Assembly: GCF_039539445.1 (NCBI RefSeq)
Contig: NZ_BAABDD010000002.1
Span: 1-64,000 of the forward strand
DNA: 64,000 nucleotides
From: Salinactinospora qingdaonensis
GTDB lineage: Bacteria > Actinomycetota > Actinomycetes > Streptosporangiales > Streptosporangiaceae
Direction: 5' to 3'
The first letter of the stretch is position 1, and the number at the start of each line of letters is the position of its first letter. Both the position numbers and the translations under genes were made by a program. Under the pieces are notes generated by a model. It ran no database searches. It saw only the letters and a list, made by a program, of their open reading frames with translations, and was not told the origin of the DNA. Positions 8,802 to 17,418 of this stretch are shown here, piece after piece.

Positions 8802-9295
8802 AGACGCCGCCCGGCCCCCTCCTGGCGCGGGTGACGAAAAGCGATCCCACGCGCCGGCGGCAGGGCCGCAATGGCCGTCGTCGGTCAACGACGCCACCAA
8901 CGCCCCGAGGGCCGGCCCACGAACGTGGTTCAGGCCAGGAGGTTGAGGGGCGCAGTCAGGCGCTCGGTCGGCAGCAGTCCCGGCTGAGCGCCTCACATGG
9001 CCGTCACAGCAGCGCGGCGGCCAGCATCGCCCATAGTCGCTGGCGCACTCCGAGGCTCAGTCGGTGCCGCTGAGCCTTACCGCGGCAGGGGAGAGCGCCC
9101 GCGCCGACGGCGTGGCCCCGGTCGCTGCTTGTTCGGTGTTCGTGCCCCATGGCGTTGTGTCCCCGTCCCGGAGCGGCCCTGTGTCGCGCGATAATGGAGG
9201 GGTTCTGCCCGTACGTGACTCCGGCGCGTATCTCGTGCATTTTTCGCCGACCCTCGCCGCTGGAAACCACAAACACCGATAGGCACCGTCGAAAC
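8802..9295. other. Intergenic stretch before tlyA
   Basis: This 494-bp stretch has no gene I can support. An open frame starts at 8798 with an ATGA overlap onto the previous stop and runs to 9073, but its Arg/Pro/Ser composition looks like a GC-rich artefact. No promoter motif is convincing. Confidence 0.5.
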
Positions 9296-10096
9296 ATGGC
9301 AAAACGCAGTCGGCTGGACGCCGAACTCGTCCGGCGCGGTCACGCTCGGTCCCGCGGGCACGCCGCCGAGCTGATTGACGCCGGCCATGTCCGTGTCGGC
9401 GGTGTGCTGGCGGCCAAGGCCGCGACCCAGGTCGGTGTCGACCAGCCGATCGTGGTCGTCGCCCCCGCCAGTGAGCCCGACTACGTCTCCCGCGGCGCCC
9501 ATAAGCTCGTCGGGGCGCTCGACGCCTTCGCGATCGACGTCGCCCACCGGCACTGTCTAGACGCTGGTGCTTCCACAGGCGGGTTTACCGATGTGCTGCT
9601 GCGGCGCGGGGCTGCCCACGTCGTGGCGGTGGACGTGGGCTATGGCCAACTCGCCTGGTCGCTGCGGACCGATGACCGCGTTACGGTCCGGGAACGGTGC
9701 AATGTGCGGGAGTTGACGCCCGAGCAGGTGGGTGAGCCCGCCCCCGATCTCGTCGTGGGGGACCTCTCCTTCATCTCGCTCACGCTCGTGCTGCCGGCCC
9801 TGGCCGCTTGCGTGCATCGGCGGGCCGACTTCGTCATGATGGTCAAGCCCCAATTCGAGGTCGGCAAGGAGCGGGTCGGCGCCGGCGGTGTTGTGCGTGA
9901 CCCGGAATTGCGTGCCGAGGCGGTGCGCTCTGTCGCCTCCCACGCCGCCTCACGGGGGTTGGGCGTCGAGGGTGTGACGGCGAGCCCGCTGCCGGGGCCT
10001 TCTGGCAACGTCGAGTACTTCCTGTGGCTGCGTTCGGGAGCTGCCCCCTTAGACGAGGATGCCTTGCGACGCGCCGTTGCGGCGGGGCCGACGTGA
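9296..10096 (+). CDS. tlyA: TlyA-type 16S/23S rRNA 2'-O-methyltransferase
   Basis: A 266-residue TlyA/hemolysin-A-family protein. An N-terminal S4 RNA-binding domain (residues 4-60, RLDAELVRRGHARSRGHAAE) is followed by an FtsJ-like Rossmann methyltransferase with the SAM-binding CLDAGASTGGFTD motif. Family members 2'-O-methylate C1409 of 16S and C1920 of 23S rRNA, and loss gives capreomycin/viomycin resistance in mycobacteria. The ATG at 9296 fits the conserved MAKRSRLDAELVRRG opening, whereas the open frame extends 49 codons upstream without family-like sequence. It is followed at a distance by nadK and recN, the usual actinobacterial order. Confidence 0.95.
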   Translation: MAKRSRLDAELVRRGHARSRGHAAELIDAGHVRVGGVLAAKAATQVGVDQPIVVVAPASEPDYVSRGAHKLVGALDAFAIDVAHRHCLDAGASTGGFTDVLLRRGAAHVVAVDVGYGQLAWSLRTDDRVTVRERCNVRELTPEQVGEPAPDLVVGDLSFISLTLVLPALAACVHRRADFVMMVKPQFEVGKERVGAGGVVRDPELRAEAVRSVASHAASRGLGVEGVTASPLPGPSGNVEYFLWLRSGAAPLDEDALRRAVAAGPT

Positions 10097-10460
10097 TTTC
10101 GTCGCGCTCGGGCTTCAGGGCGTGCTCTGGCGGGAGGGGACGGGAATCCGCTGGTTCCGTGCGCACGCTATCCATGATGTCGGTGGTGTCGCTGCCGTGG
10201 CTGTGGGGCCGCTGGCCACACCACCTCAGTGCCGGGGTTGCGCCAAGGCGTGGCCCTCGACGGTGTCTCTGCTCGCCGTTCGGGTTGCATAAGGTGAGGG
10301 GACCGTGGCAGCGGTCTAGTAGGTGCGCGTTCATCTGTTCAGGATCACCGGGACAGGGCGCGGTGCCAGGAGGCCGTGTGGGGTACCGTAACTCGGCCGG
10401 TATCGATCCGAAGCGGCCCCCGCGTGGTGGCCGCGACGGCAGTGAGGAGGAAGTTCCGCA
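10097..10460. other. Intergenic stretch tlyA-nadK
   Basis: 364 bp without a supported gene. Only the ribosome binding site of nadK (GAGGAGGAAG near 10441-10453) is recognisable. I see no hairpin or promoter worth calling. Confidence 0.5.
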
Positions 10461-11447
10461 ATGACCACCGCGGGCGCTTTCGGGCGCGCCGTGACCACGA
10501 ATCCCCCGGCGGTCTCGCGTAGCGTGCTGCTCGTGGTTCACACCGGGCGGCCCGCGGCGATTCGGAGCGCGAAGCTCGTTCACGACTGTCTCACCGGCGC
10601 TGGGCTCACGGTGCGCATGCTCGCCGCTGAAGCCGAAGACCTCAAACACGCCGGAGCCGAACTCGACCCGGTCGATGTCGTCCCTTCCGGTGTCGAAGCG
10701 GCCCGCGGCGTCGAACTCGTCATGGTGCTCGGCGGGGACGGTACGCTACTGCGTGCCGCCGAGATCGCCCGCCCCGCCGGCGCCCCGCTGCTGGGAGTCA
10801 ACCTCGGCCATGTCGGGTTCCTCGCCGAAGCCGAGCGGGAGGATCTCACCGCCACCGTCAACAGTGTCGTCGTGCGCGACTACGAGGTCGAAGAGCGTAT
10901 GACACTGGAGGTCGCCGTCTACGACGGCGGTCGCGACGCCGACCGGCCTCCTGTTCGCACTTGGGCGGTTAACGAGGCCACGCTGGAGAAGACCGCTGCC
11001 CGGCGGATGCTGGAGATCGTGCTGGAAATCGACGGCCGTCCTCTCTCACGGTGGGGCTGCGACGGTGTGGTATGTGCCACTCCTACCGGTTCGACCGCGC
11101 ACGCTTTCTCCGCCGGAGGGCCGGTCGTGTGGCCCGACGTCGAGGCGCTGATCGTCGTCCCGATCAGCGCACACGCGCTCTTCGCACGCCCAATCGCAGT
11201 CTCTCCTGAGACCACCATCGCTTTGGAGGTCGTGCCCAACACACCAGAGGGCGTGCTGTGGTGCGATGGACGCCGTATGGTCGAATTGCCGGCCGGTGCA
11301 CGAATCGAGGTCTCGCGCGGCGAAATGCCGGTACGACTGGCCCGCTTGCAGCGGGCTCCGTTCACCGACCGGTTGGTCGCCAAGTTCGGCTTGTCCGTGG
11401 CAGGGTGGCGCGGGCGCGCCGAACTCGCCGATCCGGACGGCCGCTGA
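10461..11447 (+). CDS. nadK: NAD kinase
   Basis: A 328-residue ATP/polyphosphate-dependent NAD kinase that phosphorylates NAD to NADP in the cytoplasm. The diacylglycerol-kinase-like active-site motif GGDGT is at 91-95 (VMVLGGDGTLLRAAE), followed by GVNLGHVGFLAE, the NE motif in WAVNEATLEK, and the conserved Gly-rich CDGVVCATPTGSTAHAFSAG. The ATG at 10461 has AGGAGGAAG upstream. It lies 68 bp before recN in the same direction. The first ~20 residues are a variable N-terminal extension. NADP made here would feed the oxidative pentose-phosphate enzymes encoded later in the window, though no co-regulation is visible. Confidence 0.97.
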   Translation: MTTAGAFGRAVTTNPPAVSRSVLLVVHTGRPAAIRSAKLVHDCLTGAGLTVRMLAAEAEDLKHAGAELDPVDVVPSGVEAARGVELVMVLGGDGTLLRAAEIARPAGAPLLGVNLGHVGFLAEAEREDLTATVNSVVVRDYEVEERMTLEVAVYDGGRDADRPPVRTWAVNEATLEKTAARRMLEIVLEIDGRPLSRWGCDGVVCATPTGSTAHAFSAGGPVVWPDVEALIVVPISAHALFARPIAVSPETTIALEVVPNTPEGVLWCDGRRMVELPAGARIEVSRGEMPVRLARLQRAPFTDRLVAKFGLSVAGWRGRAELADPDGR

Positions 11448-11514
11448 AGCCGTGCTGTTACGAACACGCCAAGCGACGCCACGGAAGCCATAGGCGAGAT
11501 CAGGAGAGAGGCCG

Positions 11515-13215
11515 GTGCTCGAAGAAGTTCGGATTCAGGGCCTCGGTGTCATCGATGACGCCGTGCTGGAGCTGTCGCCGGGATTGACCGTCGTCACGGG
11601 CGAGACCGGTGCCGGTAAGACAATGGTGGTCACCGGGTTGGGGCTACTGTTCGGCGGCAGGTCCGACCCCCAGCGCGTGCGCCCGGGGGCCAGCCGCGCC
11701 ATGGTCGAGGGGAGGTTGACCGTCGCCCCCGACAGCCGAGCCGCTAAGCGTGTCACCGACGCCGGTGGGGAACTCGACGAGGACGTGCTGATCCTCAACC
11801 GCACCGTCTCAGCAGAGGGGCGTTCCCGCGCCACCCTCGGCGGCCGTTCCGCGCCGGTCAGTACTCTTGCCTACCTCGCCGATGATCTGGTCGCCGTCCA
11901 CGGCCAGTCCGACCAGCACCGGCTGCTGCGCGCTGACCGGCAGCGTGCCGCCCTCGACCGTTACGCTGGTGAGGAACTGTCCAAGGTCGCCGGCGCCTAC
12001 AGTGCCGCCTACCGGCGATACCAGGAAGTCAGTGAACTCCTGGAGGAGCTGACGACCCGCGCGCGCGAACGCTCCCAAGAAGCCGAGCTACTGCGCTTGG
12101 GTTTGGAGGAGATCGCCGAGGTCGCCCCCGTGGCCGGTGAGGACGCCGAGCTTCTGGAGGAGGAGAACCGGCTTAGCCACGCCGACGCGCTGCGCGTAGC
12201 GGCCACCAGCGCCCACGAGGCGCTCACAGGTGATCCCGCCGCCAGCGAAGCCACCGCCGACGTGGTGGGGCTGCTCGCCTCCGCCCGCCAGGCCCTCACC
12301 GCCGTGCGCGAGCACGATGCCCAACTCGCCGCCGTGGCCGACCGTCTTGACGAGGCCAGCTACGTCATCACCGACGCCGCCACCGAGATCGCCTCCTACG
12401 CCGAGTCCGTTGAGGCCGATCCGGCGCGGCTGGCCGCTGTGCAGCAACGCCGCTCCCAGCTCACCCAGCTCTGCCGCAAGTACGGTGAGACCGCCGCCGA
12501 CGTGTTGGCATGGTCCGAGAACGCCACCAAGCGCCTCACCGAACTCGAAGGCGACGACGAACGGATCGAACAGCTCCAGGAGGAGCAGGCGCAACTGCAC
12601 GCGCAGATGACCGAGAGCGCTGACCAGCTCACCCAGATCCGCACCGAGACGGCGCAACGTTTCGGGACCGCGGTCACTGAAGAGCTGACGGCGCTGGCGA
12701 TGCCCCACGCTCGGGTCAGCGTCAACGTCACCACCGGCGAACAGTTCGGGCAGCACGGCCGCGACGACATCGAGATCCTGCTCGCCCCCCACCCCAGTGC
12801 GCCGCCGCTACCGCTGAACAAGGGCGCCTCCGGTGGTGAGCTGTCCCGCGTCATGCTCGCCATCGAAGTGGTCTTCGCCGGCGCCGACCCGGTTCCCACG
12901 TTCGTCTTCGACGAGGTCGACGCTGGGGTAGGCGGTAAGGCTGCCGTCGAGATCGGCCGTCGCCTCTCCCGGCTGGCCCGCAACGCCCAGGTGCTCGTGG
13001 TGACTCACCTGCCCCAGGTCGCCGCCTTCGCTGACGCCCACCTCGTCGTCGAGAAGTCCAGCGAGGGTATGGTGACCGCCAGCGGGGTGAACCTGCTGGA
13101 CCGCAGTGGCCGGGTCCGCGAACTCTCTCGCATGCTCGCCGGACTCGAAGATTCCGAACTCGGTCGCGCCCACGCCGAGGAGCTGCTCACCCTGGCCGCT
13201 GCCGACCGCGCCTGA
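11515..13215 (+). CDS. recN: DNA repair protein RecN
   Basis: A 566-residue SMC-like ATPase acting in double-strand-break repair. Walker A is at 29-36 (GETGAGKT), a long coiled coil spans about residues 150-385, the ABC signature appears in KGASGGELSRVMLAIE, and Walker B in FVFDEVDAGVGGKAA. The GTG at 11515 is preceded by AGGAGAG (11502-11508). The length is normal for the family. No LexA box (GAAC-N4-GTTC) is seen in the short gap after nadK, so any damage induction would have to come from farther upstream. Confidence 0.97.
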   Translation: MLEEVRIQGLGVIDDAVLELSPGLTVVTGETGAGKTMVVTGLGLLFGGRSDPQRVRPGASRAMVEGRLTVAPDSRAAKRVTDAGGELDEDVLILNRTVSAEGRSRATLGGRSAPVSTLAYLADDLVAVHGQSDQHRLLRADRQRAALDRYAGEELSKVAGAYSAAYRRYQEVSELLEELTTRARERSQEAELLRLGLEEIAEVAPVAGEDAELLEEENRLSHADALRVAATSAHEALTGDPAASEATADVVGLLASARQALTAVREHDAQLAAVADRLDEASYVITDAATEIASYAESVEADPARLAAVQQRRSQLTQLCRKYGETAADVLAWSENATKRLTELEGDDERIEQLQEEQAQLHAQMTESADQLTQIRTETAQRFGTAVTEELTALAMPHARVSVNVTTGEQFGQHGRDDIEILLAPHPSAPPLPLNKGASGGELSRVMLAIEVVFAGADPVPTFVFDEVDAGVGGKAAVEIGRRLSRLARNAQVLVVTHLPQVAAFADAHLVVEKSSEGMVTASGVNLLDRSGRVRELSRMLAGLEDSELGRAHAEELLTLAAADRA

Positions 13216-13218
13216 CAC

Positions 13219-14096
13219 CCATCCCCCCTGGCTCTCTCGGGCCCCTTAGCGCTCCCATGCCTCCTGTGGCGGGGGAGGTCTGGCACGGGGAGGTGGGAGA
13301 ACGGCCGTAGTGGGGATGCGGGGGTGAGCGTCGTAGGGGAGGAGCGGGGGAGAGGTAAAGCCACCCCGCAGCGACGGTCAGAGTTGGGTGGGGCCGTCGC
13401 CGTTGGTGCCGTTGGTTCGGGCGAGAGCCGGCTGAGAGGGCGGCGAGGGCGGTGGTGGGGCGGTCCGGCTGCTGCCGGGAGTGGCCATGCCTGTGTGGCG
13501 CTATGCCCTCCTGGCTCAAGGCCGGCATCCTCTTCCCGGGCGAATTAAACATCTGTTTCTCGCGTGGTGCTGCCGTGGCACTCCTCTTCTTTTAATGCCG
13601 CGTTGCGGTGTGAATATCTGCCTTCACGGTTCTCGGGCCGTGCTGGGGAGTTCGGTGCGGAGGCGTGCCGTGTGCTTCCGTTCTCATACCGTCGCCCCGC
13701 GCCTCACTTTCGCTCCACCCGCGACCGGCCGGTGGGGAACCCGGTCGCCTTGATGGAGTCGTTTCCGCTGTGTTCATCTGCTGTGGTGTCCCAGTGTGCG
13801 ACAGCGGGGGCATTTTTTGATCCCATACGTGAGCCGTCTTGTCGCGGCTTCTGGGCCCCACATCCTCGCCTGACAGCCCGCCGGTGGGCGCGGCATCCCA
13901 GCGTCGCCGACTGCCGTATGTCCGGATACCCACGTGCGAGACCCAGGTGCAGAGGAAAGTTGTGTTACCTGAAGTTATTCGGGTAGGGAAAAATATTAGC
14001 CGTTTTTTTAGTTAGTTTGGAAAAGTCCGATCTATTGGCATGAGGAACACGCCGTATTTTCCGGATAAGCGGGAATCTTACCGCGACTCTGGCAGT
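13219..14096. other. Long intergenic region recN-steA
   Basis: Nearly 880 bp with no protein I can support; the open frames here have atypical composition and no recognisable motif. The right end (about 13960-14040) is notably AT-rich for this genome and contains a TTTTTTTAG run, so it probably holds the steA promoter, but I cannot fix -35/-10 elements. Confidence 0.5.
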
Positions 14097-15311
14097 ATGC
14101 GACTGATGAAGGTTTCGACGGCGCTGGCCGCCAAGTTTCCGATACTCCGTCGAACCAAGGACGACGGAGCTATTGACGTTACGGCACCGGCACGCTTGGA
14201 CCGTCGCACCAAGGACCTCACCAAACGTCTGAACCCCGGCGACATCGCGATTATCGACCACACCGACCTCGACCGCGTCAGCGCCGACGCCCTCCTCAGC
14301 TCCGGGGTCCACGCCGTCCTCAACGTCGCCCACAGCATCAGTGGCCGTTACCCCAACCTTGGCCCGCAGCTCCTCGTCGACGCAGGCGTGCCCCTCGTCG
14401 ACGCCGTCGACCCCGAAGTCTTCGATCGGGTGCAGGAAGGGGAAGAGGTGCGGCTCGCGCAGGGAGTGCTCTACCGCGGTGAGGATATCGTCGCCAAAGG
14501 CCGACCACAGGATTCGGAGTCCATGGCCGCTGCCATGGCCGAAGCGCGCGCTGGGCTGTCGGTCCAGCTCGAAGCGTTCGCCACCAACACCATGGAGTAC
14601 CTCAAACGCGAACGCGAACTACTCATCGACGGTGTCGGCGTGCCCGAGGTCACCACCAGTATCGACGGGCGACACGTCCTCATCGTGGTCCGCGGCTACC
14701 ACTACCGCGAGGACCTTGCCACACTGCGGTCCTACATCCGTGAATACCATCCGGTCATGATCGGGGTCGACGGCGGCGCCGATGCGCTGCTGGAGGCCGG
14801 ATACCGGCCCGACATGATCGTCGGCGACTTCGACTCCGTCTCGGACCGCTCCCTGACCTGCGGCGCCGAACTCGTGGTACACGCCTACCGCGACGGTAGC
14901 GCCCCTGGCCTACGGCGTCTCAACGAGCTGGGCCACACGGCGATCGTGTTCCCGGCTACGGGCACCAGCGAGGACGTCGCCATGATGCTCGCCGACGACG
15001 CCGGTGCCGAACTCATCGTTGCCGTCGGTACCCACGCGACCTTGGAGGAGTTCCTCGACAAGGGGCGCGCCGGCATGGCCAGCACGTTCCTCACCCGGCT
15101 GCGCGTGGGCGGCAAGCTCGTCGACGCCAAAGGCGTGAGTCACCTCTACCGCAGCCGTATCTCGCCGTTGACCGTTCTGGCCCTGGTGGCGGCCTGCCTG
15201 CTCACGATCGTGGTTGCCGCCTACAGTTCCCCCGCCGGACAGCTCTACGTCGACTTCATCGCCGCGCGGTGGGACACGTTCCTCTACTGGCTTACCGGAC
15301 TGTTCTCGTGA
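14097..15311 (+). CDS. steA: SteA, putative cytokinetic-ring protein
   Basis: A 404-residue protein of the SteA family. The N-terminal cytoplasmic part includes a thiamine-pyrophosphokinase-like stretch (MIGVDGGADALLEAGYRPDM, then IVGDFDSVSD), and one transmembrane helix lies near the C-terminus (PLTVLALVAACLLTIVVAAY). In Corynebacterium glutamicum SteA acts with SteB in septum assembly and daughter-cell separation. The start is uncertain: ATG 14097 (MRLMKV) or 14106 fit the family, ATG 14040 is possible, and none has a clear ribosome binding site. The stop overlaps the SteB start as GTGA, indicating coupled translation. Confidence 0.9.
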   Translation: MRLMKVSTALAAKFPILRRTKDDGAIDVTAPARLDRRTKDLTKRLNPGDIAIIDHTDLDRVSADALLSSGVHAVLNVAHSISGRYPNLGPQLLVDAGVPLVDAVDPEVFDRVQEGEEVRLAQGVLYRGEDIVAKGRPQDSESMAAAMAEARAGLSVQLEAFATNTMEYLKRERELLIDGVGVPEVTTSIDGRHVLIVVRGYHYREDLATLRSYIREYHPVMIGVDGGADALLEAGYRPDMIVGDFDSVSDRSLTCGAELVVHAYRDGSAPGLRRLNELGHTAIVFPATGTSEDVAMMLADDAGAELIVAVGTHATLEEFLDKGRAGMASTFLTRLRVGGKLVDAKGVSHLYRSRISPLTVLALVAACLLTIVVAAYSSPAGQLYVDFIAARWDTFLYWLTGLFS

Positions 15312-16327
15312 TCGACTTCCGCTACCACCTGGTATCCATCATCGCGGTCTTCCTCGCGTTGACGGTCGGGATCGTCCTGGGCAGCACCATGTTGCAGGAC
15401 CCAGTGCTCAATACGCTGCAAGCTGAGGCCGACCGGCTGCGCGATCAGGCGGAGCGGCTGCGTGAGGAAAAGGACACCGCCGAACAGCTCAACGCCAGCG
15501 CCAACCACGTCATCAGCAGCCGCGCCGACGACATGCTCCACGACCGTCTCGCCGACACCCGTGTCGTCATCGTGGAGGCCCCCGGTGGTGCCCCCGAGTT
15601 GCGCAACGCCTTGGCGACCCGGCTTGAGCAGGCTGGCGCCACGGTCGTGGGACGGCTGACACTCACCGGTGGCTACGTCGACCCGCAGCGCGCCGACTCC
15701 GTCGAGGAACTCTTGGATGAGACCGTCGACGCCGGTGACCTACCCGACGGCACCACCGCTAAGCGGGCCGGCGCCGCTTTGGCTCGCGCCCTCGTCGCTG
15801 CCGAGGATGAGCGCGACGGCGGTGCGGACACTGCCGCCGCCCGCGAATCCGAAGCGCTACTGGAGGAGTTCGCCGAGGCGGGGCTACTCACGGTTCGCGG
15901 CGAGCCGGTCCGCGCCGCCGACGCCGTCCTCGTGCTGGCACCGGCCGAGCCCTTCGCCGCCGCCACCGCCCCCTCGCCCGACGCCGTCTCCTCGCCGGAG
16001 AACACGACGCTCCTGGAGCTGGCGCGCGCCTTGGGCGCGGCAAGCGAGGGGATGACGCTGGCGGGTAGCCCCAGCTCGTTGGAGACCGGCGGCCTCGTCA
16101 CCCAAGCACGCACCGAAGGGGCGCGCTTCACCACCGTCGACAGCGCCGGCGGCGCAGCCGGCAACGTGGTGACAGTGCTCGCCTTGGCCGCCAGCCTCGC
16201 GGGGCACAACGGCCACTACGGCATCGGCGGCGGGGCTGACGGTTTCCTGCCCGACCCGCTGCCGGGACCCATAGCCTCACCGTCGGCCACCTCCTCGCCC
16301 AGTGCCGCCCCCGGGGGGAACGGATGA
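15308..16327 (+). CDS. steB: SteB / MctB-like copper-transporter-family membrane protein
   Basis: A 339-residue protein of the family that includes mycobacterial MctB and corynebacterial SteB. It opens MIDFRYHLVSIIAVFLALTV with a single N-terminal membrane helix, then a coiled coil (TLQAEADRLRDQAERLREEK) and an extracytoplasmic domain ending in a Pro/Ser tail. The GTG at 15308 overlaps the SteA stop (GTGA); the frame opens 13 codons earlier inside steA but the family starts here. The steA neighbour favours the division-linked SteB role over copper export; this is inference from context. Its stop overlaps the next start as ATGA. Confidence 0.88.
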   Translation: MIDFRYHLVSIIAVFLALTVGIVLGSTMLQDPVLNTLQAEADRLRDQAERLREEKDTAEQLNASANHVISSRADDMLHDRLADTRVVIVEAPGGAPELRNALATRLEQAGATVVGRLTLTGGYVDPQRADSVEELLDETVDAGDLPDGTTAKRAGAALARALVAAEDERDGGADTAAARESEALLEEFAEAGLLTVRGEPVRAADAVLVLAPAEPFAAATAPSPDAVSSPENTTLLELARALGAASEGMTLAGSPSSLETGGLVTQARTEGARFTTVDSAGGAAGNVVTVLALAASLAGHNGHYGIGGGADGFLPDPLPGPIASPSATSSPSAAPGGNG

Positions 16328-17331
16328 GCGCCGCGCTCGCACCGCTCATCGGTGCCCGTTGCCGCGCGTGGAGGGGGCGGGTGTTGTCTCGGTTCTCCTG
16401 CGGCGCGGCGAGGCGTACGGTGCGCCGGCACGGTGCCATCGCTACGGCTGCTGCGGTTCCGGCCTGGCGTGCTCGACCGGTGCGCCAGGGAGCATCGGGC
16501 AGCGCCGTGGCTGCCGTGGTCGCCCGACTCACCTACACGGCGTTGACGCGGTCGGGCCCGCAGCAGGCGGTGGGGGAGACTGTTGTGGTTCCTGGGGAGC
16601 CGGCCGAAAAGTGGCTCCGGTACAACTTCCGTGGCAGGCAGGTCACCCTGCTGGCGGGGCCGGCCGTGGCCACGGGGTTGTGTGTCGCCGTCGCCACGGC
16701 CCCTGGCCTGCCCCATCGGCTGCGTGCCGCAGCCGTTACCGCCGCCATCGGCGCCGGAGCTTTCGGGGCCTACGACGACGTCTCGGGATCGGCTGGTGCG
16801 CGCGGCTTTACCGGCCATCTCCGCGCGCTCAGACAAGGGGAGGTCACCACGGGGGCGGTCAAGAGCGCGGGGATCGGCGTCACAGGGCTCGCGGCGGCTG
16901 CCTTGCTGCGGCATCGAGCCACTGGGGTCGATATCGTCCTCGACGGGCTGCTCATCGCGGGCTCGGCCAATGTGCTCAACCTGTTCGACCTGCGCCCCGG
17001 CCGTGCAGCCAAGGTCGTCCTGCTGGCCGGGCCACCGGCCCTGGCCGATGCTGAGGCGGCGGCTGTGGCCGGTCCCCTCCTAGGCAGCGCGGTGGCGTTG
17101 CTCCCTGAGGAGTTCGGGGAGCGTGCCATGCTGGGAGACGCCGGGGCTAACGCATTGGGAGCCGTACTCGGGGTGACCGCCGCGGCTCGGCTGTCACGGC
17201 GCGCGCGTATGGGAGCGGTGGCCACGATCGCCGTGCTCACCGCCGCCAGCGAGCGCGTTAGCCTCTCGCGCCTTATTCGCGCCACGCCGCCACTGCGGCG
17301 GTTGGACGAGTTGGGCCGTCGGCCAGAGTGA
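16324..17331 (+). CDS. MraY/WecA-like polyprenyl-phosphate transferase homologue
   Basis: A 335-residue membrane protein related to phospho-N-acetylmuramoyl-pentapeptide transferase and WecA-type enzymes. Conserved loop motifs are recognisable: GAYDDVSG (the DDxx loop), ANVLNLFDLRPGRAAK (the NxxNxxD loop) and MLGDAGANALGA (the GDxG loop). The first ~75 residues are Arg/Ala-rich and unlike the family, so the true start may lie further in, yet the ATGA overlap with steB supports 16324. Position between steB and a MurJ-like flippase suggests a lipid-linked glycan substrate, but the canonical mraY sits elsewhere in actinomycetes, so the substrate is unknown. Confidence 0.78.
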   Translation: MSAALAPLIGARCRAWRGRVLSRFSCGAARRTVRRHGAIATAAAVPAWRARPVRQGASGSAVAAVVARLTYTALTRSGPQQAVGETVVVPGEPAEKWLRYNFRGRQVTLLAGPAVATGLCVAVATAPGLPHRLRAAAVTAAIGAGAFGAYDDVSGSAGARGFTGHLRALRQGEVTTGAVKSAGIGVTGLAAAALLRHRATGVDIVLDGLLIAGSANVLNLFDLRPGRAAKVVLLAGPPALADAEAAAVAGPLLGSAVALLPEEFGERAMLGDAGANALGAVLGVTAAARLSRRARMGAVATIAVLTAASERVSLSRLIRATPPLRRLDELGRRPE

Positions 17332-17418
17332 GCCGTCACGGTGGGGGACGCCGGGGCGCGCTTCGCCGCCCGCGCCTCGCTCGCCCCGCCTGCCTTCGAG
17401 CTGTGGAGCAGTTAAGCC

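Noticed and set aside
8798..9073. A 91-codon frame that overlaps the previous stop as ATGA
   Set aside because: The coupling is suggestive, but the sequence is Arg/Pro/Ser/His-rich without helices or motifs, and it ends before tlyA without spacing logic.
13564..13986. A 140-codon frame in the recN-steA gap
   Set aside because: It has no ribosome binding site, is Cys/Pro/Arg-rich and has no recognisable family.
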